6,915 bases of DNA from Lachnospiraceae bacterium UBA4380 (GCA_002390025.1 DGRU01000175.1:15216-22130); one strand, 5' to 3'; positions 1 to 5,490 are shown, counted from the stretch's first letter. Notes: generated by a model not told the origin, from the letters alone. A program made the numbers and translations.

Positions 1-147
1 TTCGTCTTCCACGGCCTTTTGGGCTGTTGTTTCTGAAACGATTGTCTCTGTATCCTTTTTTTCATCTGTTTTGGCATTGCTGCAGCCCGCCATGACAAAA
101 ACCAGCAGGACTGACAGGAACAGACAGAACATTTTTTTCATTTTCAT
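1..147 (-). CDS. Lipoprotein, N-terminal part only (possible solute-binding protein)
   Basis: The 49 codons visible begin MKMKKMFCLFLSVLLVFVMA and reach a lipobox (VMAGC) whose Cys is residue 22, so the product should be exported, lipidated and held on the outer face of the membrane. After the Cys comes a polar Lys/Asp/Glu/Thr-rich spacer (SNAKTDEKKDTETIVSE), typical of substrate-binding lipoproteins, and then the window ends. The start at 147 is preceded by AGAGGTG with 8 nt spacing. An internal ATG at 141 is possible but less well placed. No domain is visible, so the function cannot be read from the protein. The upstream Pho-box-like repeat (271-290) makes a phosphate-binding PstS-type protein a reasonable guess, but only a guess. 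Confidence 0.75.
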   Translation of the reverse strand, partial: MKMKKMFCLFLSVLLVFVMAGCSNAKTDEKKDTETIVSETTAQKAVEDE

Positions 148-198
148 ATCGTTAACACCTCTCTTTTTGAATGAAGATCAGCCGCGGGAACCTGTTCT

Positions 199-228
199 GT
201 GTCACAGGGACGGTTCTCTCTGACTCAT
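199..228 (+). repeat. GGGACGGTTCT-family repeat, copy 1
   Basis: The unit has a conserved core GGGACGGTTCT at 207-217. It is flanked by GTGTCA on the left and TGACTCA (221-227) on the right, which nearly complement each other. It is opposite in orientation to the copy at 308-338, and the two bracket the promoter region of the lipoprotein gene. It falls in the predicted 5' leader of that gene. Confidence 0.7.
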
Positions 229-255
229 CCGGCGGCTCATCATTTTGATGGCCTT

Positions 256-291
256 ATTTTACCGTCACTTCTATCACAGAACTATCACAGA
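256..291 (-). promoter_or_regulatory. Pho-box-like direct repeat with -10, upstream of the lipoprotein gene
   Basis: Read on the minus strand, CTGTGATAG occurs twice with an 11-bp period (CTGTGATAGTTCTGTGATA, 290 down to 272). About 9-10 bp further on is a -10-like TAAAAT (261-256), and no good -35 is present. OmpR/PhoB-family response regulators bind 11-bp direct repeats that stand in for the -35, and the known E. coli Pho box consensus is CTGTCAT-N4-CTGTCAT. The site here differs mainly by a C-to-G change in each half. Transcription would start near 249 and run into the lipoprotein gene through a leader of about 100 nt that contains a GGGACGGTTCT repeat. The direct repeat is certain; the regulator is inferred. 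Confidence 0.45.
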
Positions 292-307
292 GCCTGTTTA
301 TCAAAAC

Positions 308-338
308 GGGACATTCAGAACCGTCCCCGGTGTCTCAC
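308..338 (-). repeat. GGGACGGTTCT-family repeat, copy 2; weak terminator-like hairpin after the ClC gene
   Basis: On the minus strand this reads GAGACACCGGGGACGGTTCT followed by GAATGTCCCG. The GGGAC inside the core (327-323) pairs with GTCCC (312-308) across a 10-nt loop, and TTTT follows (306-303). This hairpin begins about 25 nt after the ClC stop codon, so the repeat may act as a weak terminator for that gene. The stem is only 5 bp, so termination is likely inefficient. Confidence 0.6.
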
Positions 339-352
339 AGTGTCTTACTGAA

Positions 353-1615
353 TCACAATGTCCGTTTGTCTATATAGGACAGGCGGAATTTGGAATAAAT
401 GATCTTCTGGCTCGTGTACAGGCCGTAGTAGCCGGATACAACATAACTGATCACACAGGCGAGGAGGAAGTAGGCAGATCCCTCAAACCCGAACATCTCG
501 CAGCAGATGATAAAGGATGAGATGGGACTGTTGGTAACTCCGCAGAAAACAGCGCCCATACCGACTGCTGCGCTGAGGGAAGGAGAAAAACCGGACAGAG
601 CGCCGAAGAGCCTTCCAAATGCCGCGCCGATAAAGAAGGACGGGACGATCTCACCGCCCTTATAGCCTGCGCAGATGGACAGGATGGTAAAGACTATTTT
701 GAATAAGAAGGCCATCTTCGGGCCTTCACCGGCGATAAAGGTAGGAATAGATCCGCTGCCTGCGCCGTTGTAGATCTGTCCGTGGGAAAGCCATGTGTAC
801 AGGAGCAGAACAGAACCCAGGATCAGGGCGCGCACATAACCGTTTTTCAGATAATGCTCGGCGATATGCTCTCCTGCCTGCAGGGTGGCACAGAAAATCC
901 ATGACAAAAAGCCTGAGAACAAGGCAAGAATCAGCACGCTGATGCCGGTTTTGATGCCGAGAGCGGGAATATTTCCAAGTTCATAAAAGGGAGAGAATCC
1001 GCCCATTTTCACAGCGACGCCATACGCGACAAAAGAGGCAATCGTGCAGGGAAGAAGCGAGGAATAATGCATGATTCCCACACTGACCACTTCCATGGGA
1101 AAAACCGCCGCCGCAAGGGGCGTCCCGAACATGGCGGAGAAGGCGGCAGACATGCCGGTCATGATCAGAGTCTTCCGGTCTCTCTCAGAAAAACGAAAAG
1201 CGGAGGCAATATAGTGGCCGATCGATCCGCCCAGCTGGAGCGCGGCACCTTCACGTCCGACCGAGGCGCCTGCCAGATGAGAAATCGTCGTCGCGATGAA
1301 GATCAGCGGTGCCATCCGCAGCGGCACCGTCTCTCCACTCTGAATCGACGAGATGATCAGATTGGTCCCGCCCTCGGCGCCGCGTCCGGTCCTGCGGTAA
1401 AGGAACAGGATCAGAACCGCCCCGAAAGGCAGCAGCAGCAAAATCTGCGGGTGGGCAAGCCGCAACTCTGTCACATAGTCTATGCACTCATGAAAAAGTA
1501 CACCGATGACCCCGATCAGAAGTCCGCATAAAATTGCGAAAACGATAAACTGGAAAGTGTGGATCGTTCTCTCTGTATTGTGCTGTATTTTATGAACTGC
1601 TGTTTTTTTATCCAT
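353..1615 (-). CDS. ClC-family anion channel or anion/proton antiporter
   Basis: This is a 420-aa integral membrane protein that moves chloride, or possibly fluoride, across the cytoplasmic membrane. ClC hallmarks seen are GREGAALQLGG at 120-130 with gating Glu122, FGTPLAAAVFPME at 163-175, and AGYKGGEIVPSFFIG at 316-330, among about ten or more hydrophobic helices. The length fits a bacterial ClC without CBS domains. Two known positions differ. The GSGIP serine region is replaced by GAEGGTN (79-85). The inner proton-transfer glutamate (Glu203 of E. coli ClC) aligns with Val176. The substrate is therefore uncertain, and the sequence resembles the SycA/EriC-like and CLC-F branches more than classical Cl-/H+ exchangers. 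I chose the ATG at 1615, preceded by GGGGTGGGG. The in-frame ATG at 1687 lies at the predicted transcription start and has no ribosome site. Confidence 0.9.
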   Translation of the reverse strand: MDKKTAVHKIQHNTERTIHTFQFIVFAILCGLLIGVIGVLFHECIDYVTELRLAHPQILLLLPFGAVLILFLYRRTGRGAEGGTNLIISSIQSGETVPLRMAPLIFIATTISHLAGASVGREGAALQLGGSIGHYIASAFRFSERDRKTLIMTGMSAAFSAMFGTPLAAAVFPMEVVSVGIMHYSSLLPCTIASFVAYGVAVKMGGFSPFYELGNIPALGIKTGISVLILALFSGFLSWIFCATLQAGEHIAEHYLKNGYVRALILGSVLLLYTWLSHGQIYNGAGSGSIPTFIAGEGPKMAFLFKIVFTILSICAGYKGGEIVPSFFIGAAFGRLFGALSGFSPSLSAAVGMGAVFCGVTNSPISSFIICCEMFGFEGSAYFLLACVISYVVSGYYGLYTSQKIIYSKFRLSYIDKRTL

Positions 1616-1654
1616 GATAATCCCCACCCCGGAGCGCCCTGTGAAAACGTTACC

Positions 1655-1678
1655 GGCCACATCCCAAAAGGTGTGACC
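1655..1678 (-). other. Hairpin in the ClC mRNA leader
   Basis: In the minus-strand transcript GGUCACA (1678-1672) pairs with UGUGGCC (1661-1655), 7 bp including one G-U pair, around a loop CCUUUUGGGA that can form two more C-G pairs. It sits about 8 nt after the predicted start of transcription and 40 nt before the start codon. No run of T follows, so it is not a terminator. It does not match the fluoride (crcB) riboswitch consensus as I know it. It may affect mRNA stability or be chance. Confidence 0.35.
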
Positions 1679-1692
1679 ACAAATCATAAAAT

Positions 1693-1701
1693 ATTATATC
1701 A
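1693..1701 (-). promoter_or_regulatory. Extended -10 promoter of the ClC gene
   Basis: The minus strand reads TGATATAAT, a perfect extended -10 (TGnTATAAT). No recognisable -35 lies 17 bp upstream, which extended -10 promoters tolerate. Transcription should begin near 1686 and give a leader of about 70 nt before the ATG at 1615. This position is the main argument against translation starting at 1687. Confidence 0.6.
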
Positions 1702-1730
1702 CAAGAAAGAGTTTCCGAGGACGTTCCTAA

Positions 1731-1852
1731 TGAGTCTCAGGGGACGGTTCTCACTGACTCATTTTCCAGGGAAAATGAGTCAAGGAAGAACCGTCCCCTA
1801 CGACCCATCAAAACCGTCCCGAAGACTCATCAAACCGTCCCCTGTGTCTCAC
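1731..1852. repeat. Cluster of four GGGACGGTT repeats including a 61-bp near-perfect palindrome
   Basis: One plus-strand unit (core 1741-1751) and three minus-strand cores (AACCGTCCC near 1790-1798, 1812-1820 and 1834-1842) lie together. The first two are head to head. AGGGGACGGTTCT (1739-1751) is the exact complement of 1787-1799, and between them TGACTCATTTTCC (1755-1767) and GGAAAATGAGTCA (1770-1782) form a perfect 13-bp stem with a 2-base centre, AG. The other two are spaced about 21-23 bp apart and carry ATGGGTC or ATGAGTC after the core. The outermost end reads GTGTCTCAC. No transposase gene is present. This resembles REP/MITE-type non-autonomous intergenic repeats. It lies between the ClC promoter and the antiporter terminator and explains most of the gap from 1702 to 1870. 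Confidence 0.8.
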
Positions 1853-1873
1853 CAGAGTCGTCTCTTCGCAACA

Positions 1874-1919
1874 AAAAAGGGGAATCCCCCATGATTTTTC
1901 ATGGGCAATTCCCCTTTTT
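1874..1919 (-). terminator. Strong hairpin terminator after the antiporter gene
   Basis: AAAAAGGGGAAT (1874-1885) is the exact complement of ATTCCCCTTTTT (1908-1919), and inside it CCCATGA (1888-1894) pairs with TCATGGG (1899-1905) around a TTTT loop. The minus-strand transcript ends in a run of T after the stem, as rho-independent terminators do. The plus strand also has T5CT4 after the stem, so it could work both ways. It lies about 125 nt past the antiporter stop codon. The bases between, 1920-2043, hold no other feature apart from a short open frame described as a finding. Confidence 0.85.
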
Positions 1920-2043
1920 CTTTTCCGGCAGATTATTTATTGGTCTAAACGTTATCTATGTTCCAACCTATTGATTGTTCAGATTATTGTTCCAGACGGG
2001 TGCTCTTAAGTACTCATCAAGGCCGTCATATCCGGCTGTCCGG

Positions 2044-3252
2044 TCATCCGACAGTGGCACAATGTTCGAGAGCAGTCTTCTGTCTTTCATCCGCGGCATA
2101 AATCGTCTTCAGCAGGACAGGTGTCAGGATGGAGCTGACCACGATCAGAAGGATGACAGCTGTGAAATACTTGCTGTCCAGGATCCCGGCTTTGAGTCCT
2201 CTCTGGGCGACAATCAGGGCTACCTCTCCGCGGGTCATCATACCGATTCCGATCTTGAGGCTGTCCGAATTGTCAAATCGGAGCATCTTGGACACCAGGC
2301 CGCAGCCGATCACTTTTCCAAGAAGTCCGACCACTACAAACGCGGCGGAGAAGGCCAGAATGGTCATATCGACAGTCCGCAGATTTGTCTGCAGTCCGAC
2401 ACTTGCAAAGAAGACAGGTCCGAAAATCATGTAAGAGCTGATATCCATCTTCCTGTCAATATAGGAGGAATCATCCAGGGAACTCAGGATGATGCCCGCC
2501 ACATAGGCACCGGTAATGTCAGCGACGCCGAAGTATCTGTCAGCAATATATGCCAGAATAAAGGCCAGGCTCATTCCGAGAATCGGGATTCTCCTGGTGT
2601 GAGGCCATCTGCGATCCACGATCTTCATGACATGGAAAATGATCACTCCGACAACGACCGACAGGACAAAAAACGCAACCGTCTTGATGCAGACAGCTCC
2701 GAGATCCGCGCTCGGATCCCTCAGTCCCAGGACCGCGGTGAGCACCACAATTCCGATCACATCATCAATGATTGCGGCACTCATGATCGTCGTACCGACT
2801 TCGGTAGAGACCTTTCCGAGCTCCTTGAGAACCTGAACGGTTATGCTGACAGATGTGGCTGTCAGGATGGTCCCGATGAAAACAGCATGGATAAAGCTGC
2901 TTGTCCCCGGTGCGGAGACTCCATAGAATCCCATGTACAGAAGGGTTCCAAGAACAAGGGGAACTGTAACTCCGGAGATCGCGATAATCGCCGCCTTCAG
3001 TCCGGATTTTTTCAGCTTGTCGATATCTGTTTCGAGTCCCGCGCTGAACATGAGCAGGATCACGCCGATCTCGGCCATACCCGCCAGAAAATCGTTTTGT
3101 GAAACCAGATTTAACAGGGAAGGTCCGATCAAAAGACCCGCTATGATCTCTCCGGCAACCTGCGGAGCCTTCAGATCACGCGCCAGCAGGCCGAATAATT
3201 TCGAGCTTATAAGAATGATAGCCAGGGTTCTCAATATTTCCAAAGTGTCCAT
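2044..3252 (-). CDS. CPA2-family cation/proton antiporter (NapA/GerN-like)
   Basis: This 402-aa membrane protein probably exchanges Na+ or K+ for protons and so serves pH and salt balance. Family marks in order are a hydrophobic start with VAGEIIAGLLIGPSLL at 32-47, LMFSAGLETDIDKLKKSG at 67-84, the unwound-helix segment TATSVSITVQVLKELG at 131-146, the ion-binding pair Asp163-Asp164 in SAAIIDDVIGI, FFASVGLQTNL at 281-291, a conserved-type Lys313 in LLGKVIGCG, and MMTRGEVALIVAQRGL at 338-353. The DD pair is typical of electrogenic Na+/H+ antiporters. The protein ends soon after the last helix, with no TrkA-N/RCK domain, unlike KefB/KefC. I chose the ATG at 3252 (GGAG 11 nt upstream, leader about 50 nt). 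The in-frame ATG at 3294 lies only about 8 nt after the predicted transcription start. The divergent LysR gene is a likely regulator. Confidence 0.9.
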   Translation of the reverse strand: MDTLEILRTLAIILISSKLFGLLARDLKAPQVAGEIIAGLLIGPSLLNLVSQNDFLAGMAEIGVILLMFSAGLETDIDKLKKSGLKAAIIAISGVTVPLVLGTLLYMGFYGVSAPGTSSFIHAVFIGTILTATSVSITVQVLKELGKVSTEVGTTIMSAAIIDDVIGIVVLTAVLGLRDPSADLGAVCIKTVAFFVLSVVVGVIIFHVMKIVDRRWPHTRRIPILGMSLAFILAYIADRYFGVADITGAYVAGIILSSLDDSSYIDRKMDISSYMIFGPVFFASVGLQTNLRTVDMTILAFSAAFVVVGLLGKVIGCGLVSKMLRFDNSDSLKIGIGMMTRGEVALIVAQRGLKAGILDSKYFTAVILLIVVSSILTPVLLKTIYAADERQKTALEHCATVG

Positions 3253-3308
3253 CTCTTTTCTTTCTCCATTTCCTATTTCATATTTCACTTTCATTTTTCA
3301 ACGGTGCC

Positions 3309-3337
3309 ATTATACTTCTTGCTTTTTAATAATTAAA
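3309..3337 (-). promoter_or_regulatory. Promoter of the antiporter gene
   Basis: The minus strand has a perfect -10 TATAAT (3314-3309) and, 17 bp upstream, a weak -35 TTTAAT (3337-3332). The start of transcription is predicted near 3302. The weak -35 lies inside the 27-bp palindrome at 3329-3355, as would suit a promoter controlled by a DNA-binding protein. Confidence 0.55.
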
Positions 3338-3355
3338 ATAATATATTTTAATTAT
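3329..3355. promoter_or_regulatory. 27-bp AT-only palindrome, candidate operator between the divergent genes
   Basis: ATAATTAAAATA (3329-3340) is the exact complement of TATTTTAATTAT (3344-3355), with ATA between. It overlaps the -35 of the antiporter promoter and lies about 150 bp before the LysR gene. LysR-type regulators often bind dyads in such gaps, but the usual T-N11-A spacing is not present around the centre here, so binding by the neighbouring regulator is a guess. In so AT-rich a region chance is possible too. Confidence 0.4.
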
Positions 3356-3378
3356 ATTAATAAGTAATTCCATATATA

Positions 3379-3506
3379 GAAAAGCAAAAAAACATGGGAG
3401 AAAAGACGAAACCGTAAAAAAACACAGAAAAAGATAAGGAAAAGAAGAAAATCAACCAGAAAACACCAGCAGAAACCGTATAAGAAAAGAAAAGGGAGAA
3501 AAAAGA
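3379..3506 (+). other. A-rich, nearly T-free leader of the LysR gene
   Basis: About 128 bases contain only some six T residues and are mostly A with scattered G and C. Such an RNA could hardly fold. It ends in the ribosome site GGGAG (3494-3498), 8 nt before the ATG. A weak promoter for it may be TATAGA at 3375-3380 with TTATAT 17 bp upstream. TATAAG at 3479-3484 has no -35. No gene is seen in the gap from 3295 to 3506. Confidence 0.5.
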
Positions 3507-4376
3507 ATGACACTTCGTCACATGATCATATTCCGCGCCGTCTGTGAGTCGGATTACAATTCTACAAAGGCAGCCGATCAGCTGCACATGACACAGCCGG
3601 CGATCAGCCTGGCCATCAAGGAACTGGAACAGTATTACGGTGTCCGCCTCTTTGACCGCATCGGCCGGCGGCTGAAGATCACGGACTCCGGAAAGCTCTT
3701 CCTGCAGTATGCCATCCATATCACTGACCTTTTTGAAGATATGGAAACCGGCCTGCGGGACTGGGATTCCAAAGGAATTCTGCGCGTCGGCGCCAGCATT
3801 ACCATCGGGTCACAGTTTATGCCAGGCTATGTAAAAGCCTACGCAGAGATCTGCCCCGGAATAGATGTACGGGTCGTTGTTGAACAATCTGACACCCTGG
3901 AGCATAAAATCCTGACCAACGCCCTGGATTTTGCCCTGATCGAAGGCATCCCCCGCGATCCCAGGATCATCGCGGAAGCCTACATGCAGGACCAGCTGTG
4001 CGTTCTGTGCTCTGCAGACAAGGGCTGGAAAGAGGGACAGACCATATCCCGCGAAGAATTCAAGAAACAGCGCTTCCTGCTCCGTGAGAAAGGGAGCGGC
4101 ACTAGAGATGTCTTTGACCACGTCACCGCGCAGGCAGGAATTCATATCACCCCAGCCTGGGAAGCCATGAGTACCAGCACTCTGATCAATGCGGCGATCA
4201 CCGGATTGGGGATCGCAGTACTGCCCCGCCGCATGATCCAGCCGGCCCTGGACAGCGGTCAGATCATAACCGTGAACGTCGAAGGCCTGGATTTCAGACG
4301 CAGTTTTTACATCATCCGCCACAAAGACAAATTCCTGATGCCGTCAGCCCAGAAATTTATCGCCTTGTGCAAATAA
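3507..4376 (+). CDS. LysR-family transcriptional regulator
   Basis: This 289-aa protein has the usual LysR length and layout. The N-terminal winged helix-turn-helix spans about residues 1-60, with STKAADQLHMTQPAISLAIKE (19-39) as the helix-turn-helix and EQYYGVRLFDRIGRRLKITDSG (41-62) as the wing. A linker helix follows. From about residue 92 (LRVGASITIGSQFMPGY) to the end lies the periplasmic-binding-protein-like effector domain, which includes the typical TGLGIAVLPRRM segment near 233-244. It binds DNA as an oligomer and responds to a small molecule that cannot be told from the sequence. The start is set by GGGAG 8 nt upstream. It is transcribed away from the cation/proton antiporter, the usual arrangement of a LysR protein and its target, so it probably controls that gene and itself. 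It ends before a terminator at 4435. Confidence 0.93.
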   Translation: MTLRHMIIFRAVCESDYNSTKAADQLHMTQPAISLAIKELEQYYGVRLFDRIGRRLKITDSGKLFLQYAIHITDLFEDMETGLRDWDSKGILRVGASITIGSQFMPGYVKAYAEICPGIDVRVVVEQSDTLEHKILTNALDFALIEGIPRDPRIIAEAYMQDQLCVLCSADKGWKEGQTISREEFKKQRFLLREKGSGTRDVFDHVTAQAGIHITPAWEAMSTSTLINAAITGLGIAVLPRRMIQPALDSGQIITVNVEGLDFRRSFYIIRHKDKFLMPSAQKFIALCK

Positions 4377-4434
4377 GTTCTGTGCTGTCTCGATCGTCTC
4401 ACAATTTTAAGTCGTTTTTAAATCCCTATTGTAA

Positions 4435-4469
4435 AAAGACCCCTGCCCGTGCTGCGGACAGGGGTCTTT
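4435..4469. terminator. Bidirectional terminator between converging genes
   Basis: AAAGACCCCTG (4435-4445) is the exact complement of CAGGGGTCTTT (4459-4469), and further inside CCG (4447-4449) pairs with CGG (4455-4457). A run of five A (4433-4437) gives U5 to the minus-strand transcript, and the plus-strand side ends in UUU. It lies 58 nt after the LysR stop codon and 106 nt beyond the end of the converging lipoprotein gene, so it can end both transcripts. Confidence 0.85.
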
Positions 4470-4472
4470 GAG

Positions 4473-4503
4473 TGGGACACGAGGGACGGTTCTGCCTGTC
4501 CCA
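4473..4503 (+). repeat. GGGACGGTTCT-family repeat, copy with perfect outer stem
   Basis: TGGGACA (4473-4479) and TGTCCCA (4497-4503) are exact complements bracketing CGAGGGACGGTTCTGCC. The core GGGACGGTTCT at 4483-4493 is the same as in the copies near 207 and 1741, while the bracketing stem differs and is matched on both sides. It directly follows the terminator. The bases from 4504 to 4575 hold nothing that I recognise. Confidence 0.75.
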
Positions 4504-4575
4504 TTTCAGCCTATTGAGCTCTTGTGGCTGCGGACCGGATACCATAAGCCAAGACGGAGGTACGTCCTGATTGTC

Positions 4576-5451
4576 TCAGTCCAGTTCGATCTCCTCTCCG
4601 TCCTCTATGATCAAAAGATTCGGCACATCAAACTGCTCCGCGCGGCTTCTGTCAAACAAGGCACCGCTGTCAGCTCTGATCATATGATAGGGTATGTTGT
4701 GTTTTGCCCCGACCAGCTCCGCACACTGCTCAGCTTCCTCGAGATCCATGTTGTAGATGCCGTCACAGCAGAAAAATGCGTAGTCAATCTCCTTTTCCGC
4801 AAGTGTGGACATCTGCTGTGTGGCCGAGGTATCACCCGTGACGTAGACGGATGTGCCGTCTGTGAGGGTTACTATGTATCCCACGCACTCATCCAGACTG
4901 TGATATTGATTATTTCCGGCCTCAACCGCCTCCACAGAGGCAAAACCCAGATCAAAAGTCTGATGGGTGCCGTCTGCCAGGGCTTCCTGCCAGGTGATGA
5001 TCCTGCAGTCAGGATTCCTGTTTGCGACTTTGTCCAAATCGTAATGGTCATAGTGCCCGTGGGTCACCAGAATGAGGTCAGCAGCAGGTTCGTATCCCTG
5101 CCCCGCATAAGGGTCGATGTAAATGACCTTCTCCTCCGGTGTCGTGATCCGAATACTGGCATGTCCCATGTACAGTAGTTTTCCCTTCTGTCCCTGATCT
5201 GCAGGGGATCCCTCCGCTTCGGAATCCGTATCTGCCAGGTCAGAGGACTCTTCCGCTTCAGAATCTGTATTATCTTCAGAATCTGTATTATCTTCGGAAT
5301 CTGTATTATCGGACTCATCAGAAATCCCGGTTTTCGGATCCCTTTCTGCGGATGCAGTCTGGGCACTTCCGCTTCCGTCTGCTTTTCCTCCGCAGGCTGC
5401 CAGCATCACTGTCAGGCAGAGCACCATAAAAAGGCATGCAATCTTTCTCAT
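4576..5451 (-). CDS. Exported lipoprotein with a metallo-beta-lactamase-fold hydrolase domain
   Basis: This 291-aa protein starts with a lipoprotein signal (MRKIACLFMVLCLTVMLAAC, lipidated Cys20). A linker of about 70 residues follows, rich in Asp, Ser, Glu and Thr and including three DNTDSE-type repeats (48-65). The enzyme domain from about residue 90 belongs to the COG2220/UlaG-like MBL group. It has the zinc motif HGHYDH (131-136), His184 in AGNNQYHS, Asp207 in YVTGDTSA, the segment CCDGIYNMDLEEAEQ (228-242) matching the family's GGTYTMD, and the last zinc ligand His256 in NIPYHM. All main metal ligands are present, so a zinc hydrolase outside the membrane is likely. The substrate is unknown. 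AGGGGG lies a few bases before the start at 5451. It follows the isomerase-kinase gene by 39 bp on the same strand, so the two are probably co-transcribed. Confidence 0.88.
   Translation of the reverse strand: MRKIACLFMVLCLTVMLAACGGKADGSGSAQTASAERDPKTGISDESDNTDSEDNTDSEDNTDSEAEESSDLADTDSEAEGSPADQGQKGKLLYMGHASIRITTPEEKVIYIDPYAGQGYEPAADLILVTHGHYDHYDLDKVANRNPDCRIITWQEALADGTHQTFDLGFASVEAVEAGNNQYHSLDECVGYIVTLTDGTSVYVTGDTSATQQMSTLAEKEIDYAFFCCDGIYNMDLEEAEQCAELVGAKHNIPYHMIRADSGALFDRSRAEQFDVPNLLIIEDGEEIELD
5261..5310. repeat. 18-bp tandem repeat within the lipoprotein gene
   Basis: GAATCTGTATTATCTTCA (5261-5278) is followed by a copy with one change (5279-5296) and a partial third copy of 14 bases (5297-5310). 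A degenerate relative lies near 5218-5233. The repeats are in frame and encode the acidic (D/E)DNTDS units of the linker. Such a tract can gain or lose units by slippage without breaking the frame, so linker length may vary between strains. Confidence 0.85.
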
Positions 5452-5490
5452 CTTCTGCCCCCTTCCCTTTCTTGTTCCTGACAGCTTTCC

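Noticed and set aside
1067..1531. Plus-strand open frame opposite the ClC gene
   Set aside because: Low-complexity Arg/Gln/His/Gly-rich translation with no ribosome site, antisense to a well-supported transporter.
1616..1686. Fluoride (crcB) riboswitch before the ClC gene
   Set aside because: The leader lacks the conserved GGnGATGG and GGCTGATGA-type segments of that class.
1616..1687. Longer ClC protein starting at the ATG at 1687
   Set aside because: That ATG coincides with the predicted transcription start, has no ribosome site, and adds 24 residues unlike a ClC N-terminus.
1975..3102. Long open frame of 375 codons on the plus strand
   Set aside because: It lies wholly opposite the antiporter gene apart from its start, is rich in Asp, His, Arg and Ser as antisense frames of membrane proteins are, has no ribosome site, and runs through the terminator side. 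It is a shadow.
3253..3294. Longer antiporter starting at the ATG at 3294
   Set aside because: It would leave a leader of about 8 nt with no ribosome site; the 14 extra residues are charged, and the shorter start fits the first membrane helix better.
3394..3417. Seven-codon open frame (MGEKTKP) in the LysR leader
   Set aside because: No clear ribosome site, and such short frames are expected by chance in A-rich DNA; no regulatory codon run is seen.
4468..5178. Plus-strand open frame of 236 codons opposite the MBL lipoprotein gene
   Set aside because: The minus-strand frame has a signal peptide and full metal-binding motifs; the plus frame has none and begins in the terminator and repeat.
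5261..5310. Short CRISPR array
   Set aside because: The 18-bp units are directly adjacent without spacers, are in frame, and encode a protein repeat.
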